64,000 bases of DNA from Bacillaceae bacterium. Lineage in GTDB: Bacteria; Bacillota; Bacilli; Bacillales; Alkalibacillaceae. Every line of letters starts with the position of its first letter. The first letter of the stretch is position 1. The stretch covers positions 682,001 through 746,000 of the forward strand of contig JACDOD010000001.1 of assembly GCA_017656265.1 (NCBI GenBank). The letters are read 5' to 3'. The notes beneath the pieces were generated by a model. It saw only the letters and a program-made list of their open reading frames with translations. It did not search any database and was not told the DNA's origin. Position numbers and translations under genes: made by a program. Shown one piece after another: positions 63,366 through 64,000 of the stretch.

Positions 63366-63478
63366 ATCATCACCTTTTCGTAAGCAATCATTCACTATAT
63401 CTTATGATATTTTCTTGTTAAAGGATACTGGTTATTCCTATAGATGGAAATCAATCCGAACTGATTAATGATTCACCA

Positions 63479-64000
63479 TTAGACATCGAGAGATAGCTGC
63501 CAGGAACAAAAATCCCCGGGGACACCAATCGTCATCAGTTCTAATGCCGGTTTTCCAATGTAATACCCCTGCCCTAAGTGAACACCATATTTCCGAAGAA
63601 TGAACATCTCTTCTTGTTTCTCGATCCCCTCCGCAATAACATATGTTTTGGAACGATTGGCATACTCCAATAACAGCTGAACCATTTGCTGTTTAGGAAA
63701 ATCACGGTGAATATTTTGAATAAGTGTACGATCCAGTTTTATAAATTCAGGTTTTAGATAAACCAGAGATTTTAAGCTGTTGTAGCCTGAACCAGCATCA
63801 TCAATCGCAATCCGAAACCCTTGCTTTCGATAATTAGAGAGAACTTTTTCAAACTCCACAAAATCGGTAACCGCCTGTTTTTCAGTCAGTTCAAGAACAA
63901 TTTGTTCCGGTGAAATGCCCTTTTCCCTCAATATGGATAGTGTTTCCCCGTTTTTATAATTGGGATCTGCCAGAACCTGAGGATGCACATTTAAAAACAG
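63479..64000 (-). CDS. EAL-domain cyclic-di-GMP phosphodiesterase, C-terminal part (cut by window end)
   Basis: The last 173 residues of an EAL domain, continuing past the window. It has LELTEKQAV, DDAGSGYNSL, PEFIKLDRTLI, AEGIE and GVHLGQGYYIGKP. The DDAGSG aspartates and the AEGIE glutamate are among the metal and catalytic residues, so it is likely active on cyclic-di-GMP. The EAL signature itself and any sensor domain lie outside. Confidence 0.9.
   Translation of the reverse strand: MFLNVHPQVLADPNYKNGETLSILREKGISPEQIVLELTEKQAVTDFVEFEKVLSNYRKQGFRIAIDDAGSGYNSLKSLVYLKPEFIKLDRTLIQNIHRDFPKQQMVQLLLEYANRSKTYVIAEGIEKQEEMFILRKYGVHLGQGYYIGKPALELMTIGVPGDFCSWQLSLDV

Overview
The window looks like a chromosome segment of a low-GC Gram-positive rod of the family Bacillaceae. 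The support is AGGAGG-type ribosome binding sites, frequent TTG/GTG starts, a TPP and a preQ1 riboswitch of the Bacillus type, TenA/TenI and NfrA-like genes, TACC/GGTA promoter palindromes like those of CsoR/CstR regulators, a good cre box and an IS3-type element. A halophilic or alkaliphilic genus such as Virgibacillus, Oceanobacillus or Halobacillus is possible, but I cannot fix the genus. Both edge genes are cut. I recognised no rRNA, tRNA, prophage or CRISPR array.

Layout. 1-2.8 kb: end of an unknown gene, then a divergent sulfur-trafficking set (rhodanese/persulfide-dioxygenase-type MBL protein; TusA-rhodanese; DsrE-like). 2.9-9.2 kb: TPP riboswitch and thiamine operon tenA-thiG-thiH-tenI-thiS-thiF-thiD-thiE. 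9.4-14.8 kb: SulP transporter plus beta-carbonic anhydrase, and a second, paralogous sulfur operon (DsrE, glutaredoxin, two rhodaneses, TusA-rhodanese, TusA). Sulfur relay genes therefore sit on both sides of a pathway that consumes sulfur. 15-24.4 kb: lipoprotein, NfrA-type oxidoreductase, broken sirtuin, CoA-transferase with a dense control region and a LytTR regulator, ABC-F protein behind a long attenuator-like leader, serine hydrolase, cupin. 24.5-29.6 kb: VanW protein, HD alarmone-hydrolase-like protein, IS3-family element beside 21-bp tandem repeats, DUF2249 protein, Crp/Fnr regulator and the iron-sulfur repair protein ScdA/RIC. 29.9-32.5 kb: preQ1 riboswitch and queCDEF. 32.5-47.2 kb: two very large secreted repeat proteins (the first frameshifted) facing a divergent MalT-like LuxR regulator. 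47.4-64 kb: M14 carboxypeptidase, histidine phosphatase, GH13 glucosidase, MFS transporter, MocR regulator, DUF218 protein, NfeD plus SPFH protein, aldehyde dehydrogenase plus DUF779, penicillin-acylase family protein, small membrane proteins and an EAL-domain fragment.

Two threads run through the window. One is sulfur and redox: paired persulfide relays, TACC-N6-GGTA palindromes, a Rex/Fnr-type palindrome, ScdA and Crp/Fnr, and ThiH in place of the usual ThiO, all pointing to life at low or fluctuating oxygen. The other is a family of intergenic inverted-repeat elements (nine copies), eight of them between convergent genes.

The strongest candidates for undescribed biology are the giant-protein operon with its MalT-like regulator, the ABC-F attenuator leader with a 36-codon upstream ORF, the multi-signal promoter of the CoA-transferase, and the convergent-gene repeat family.
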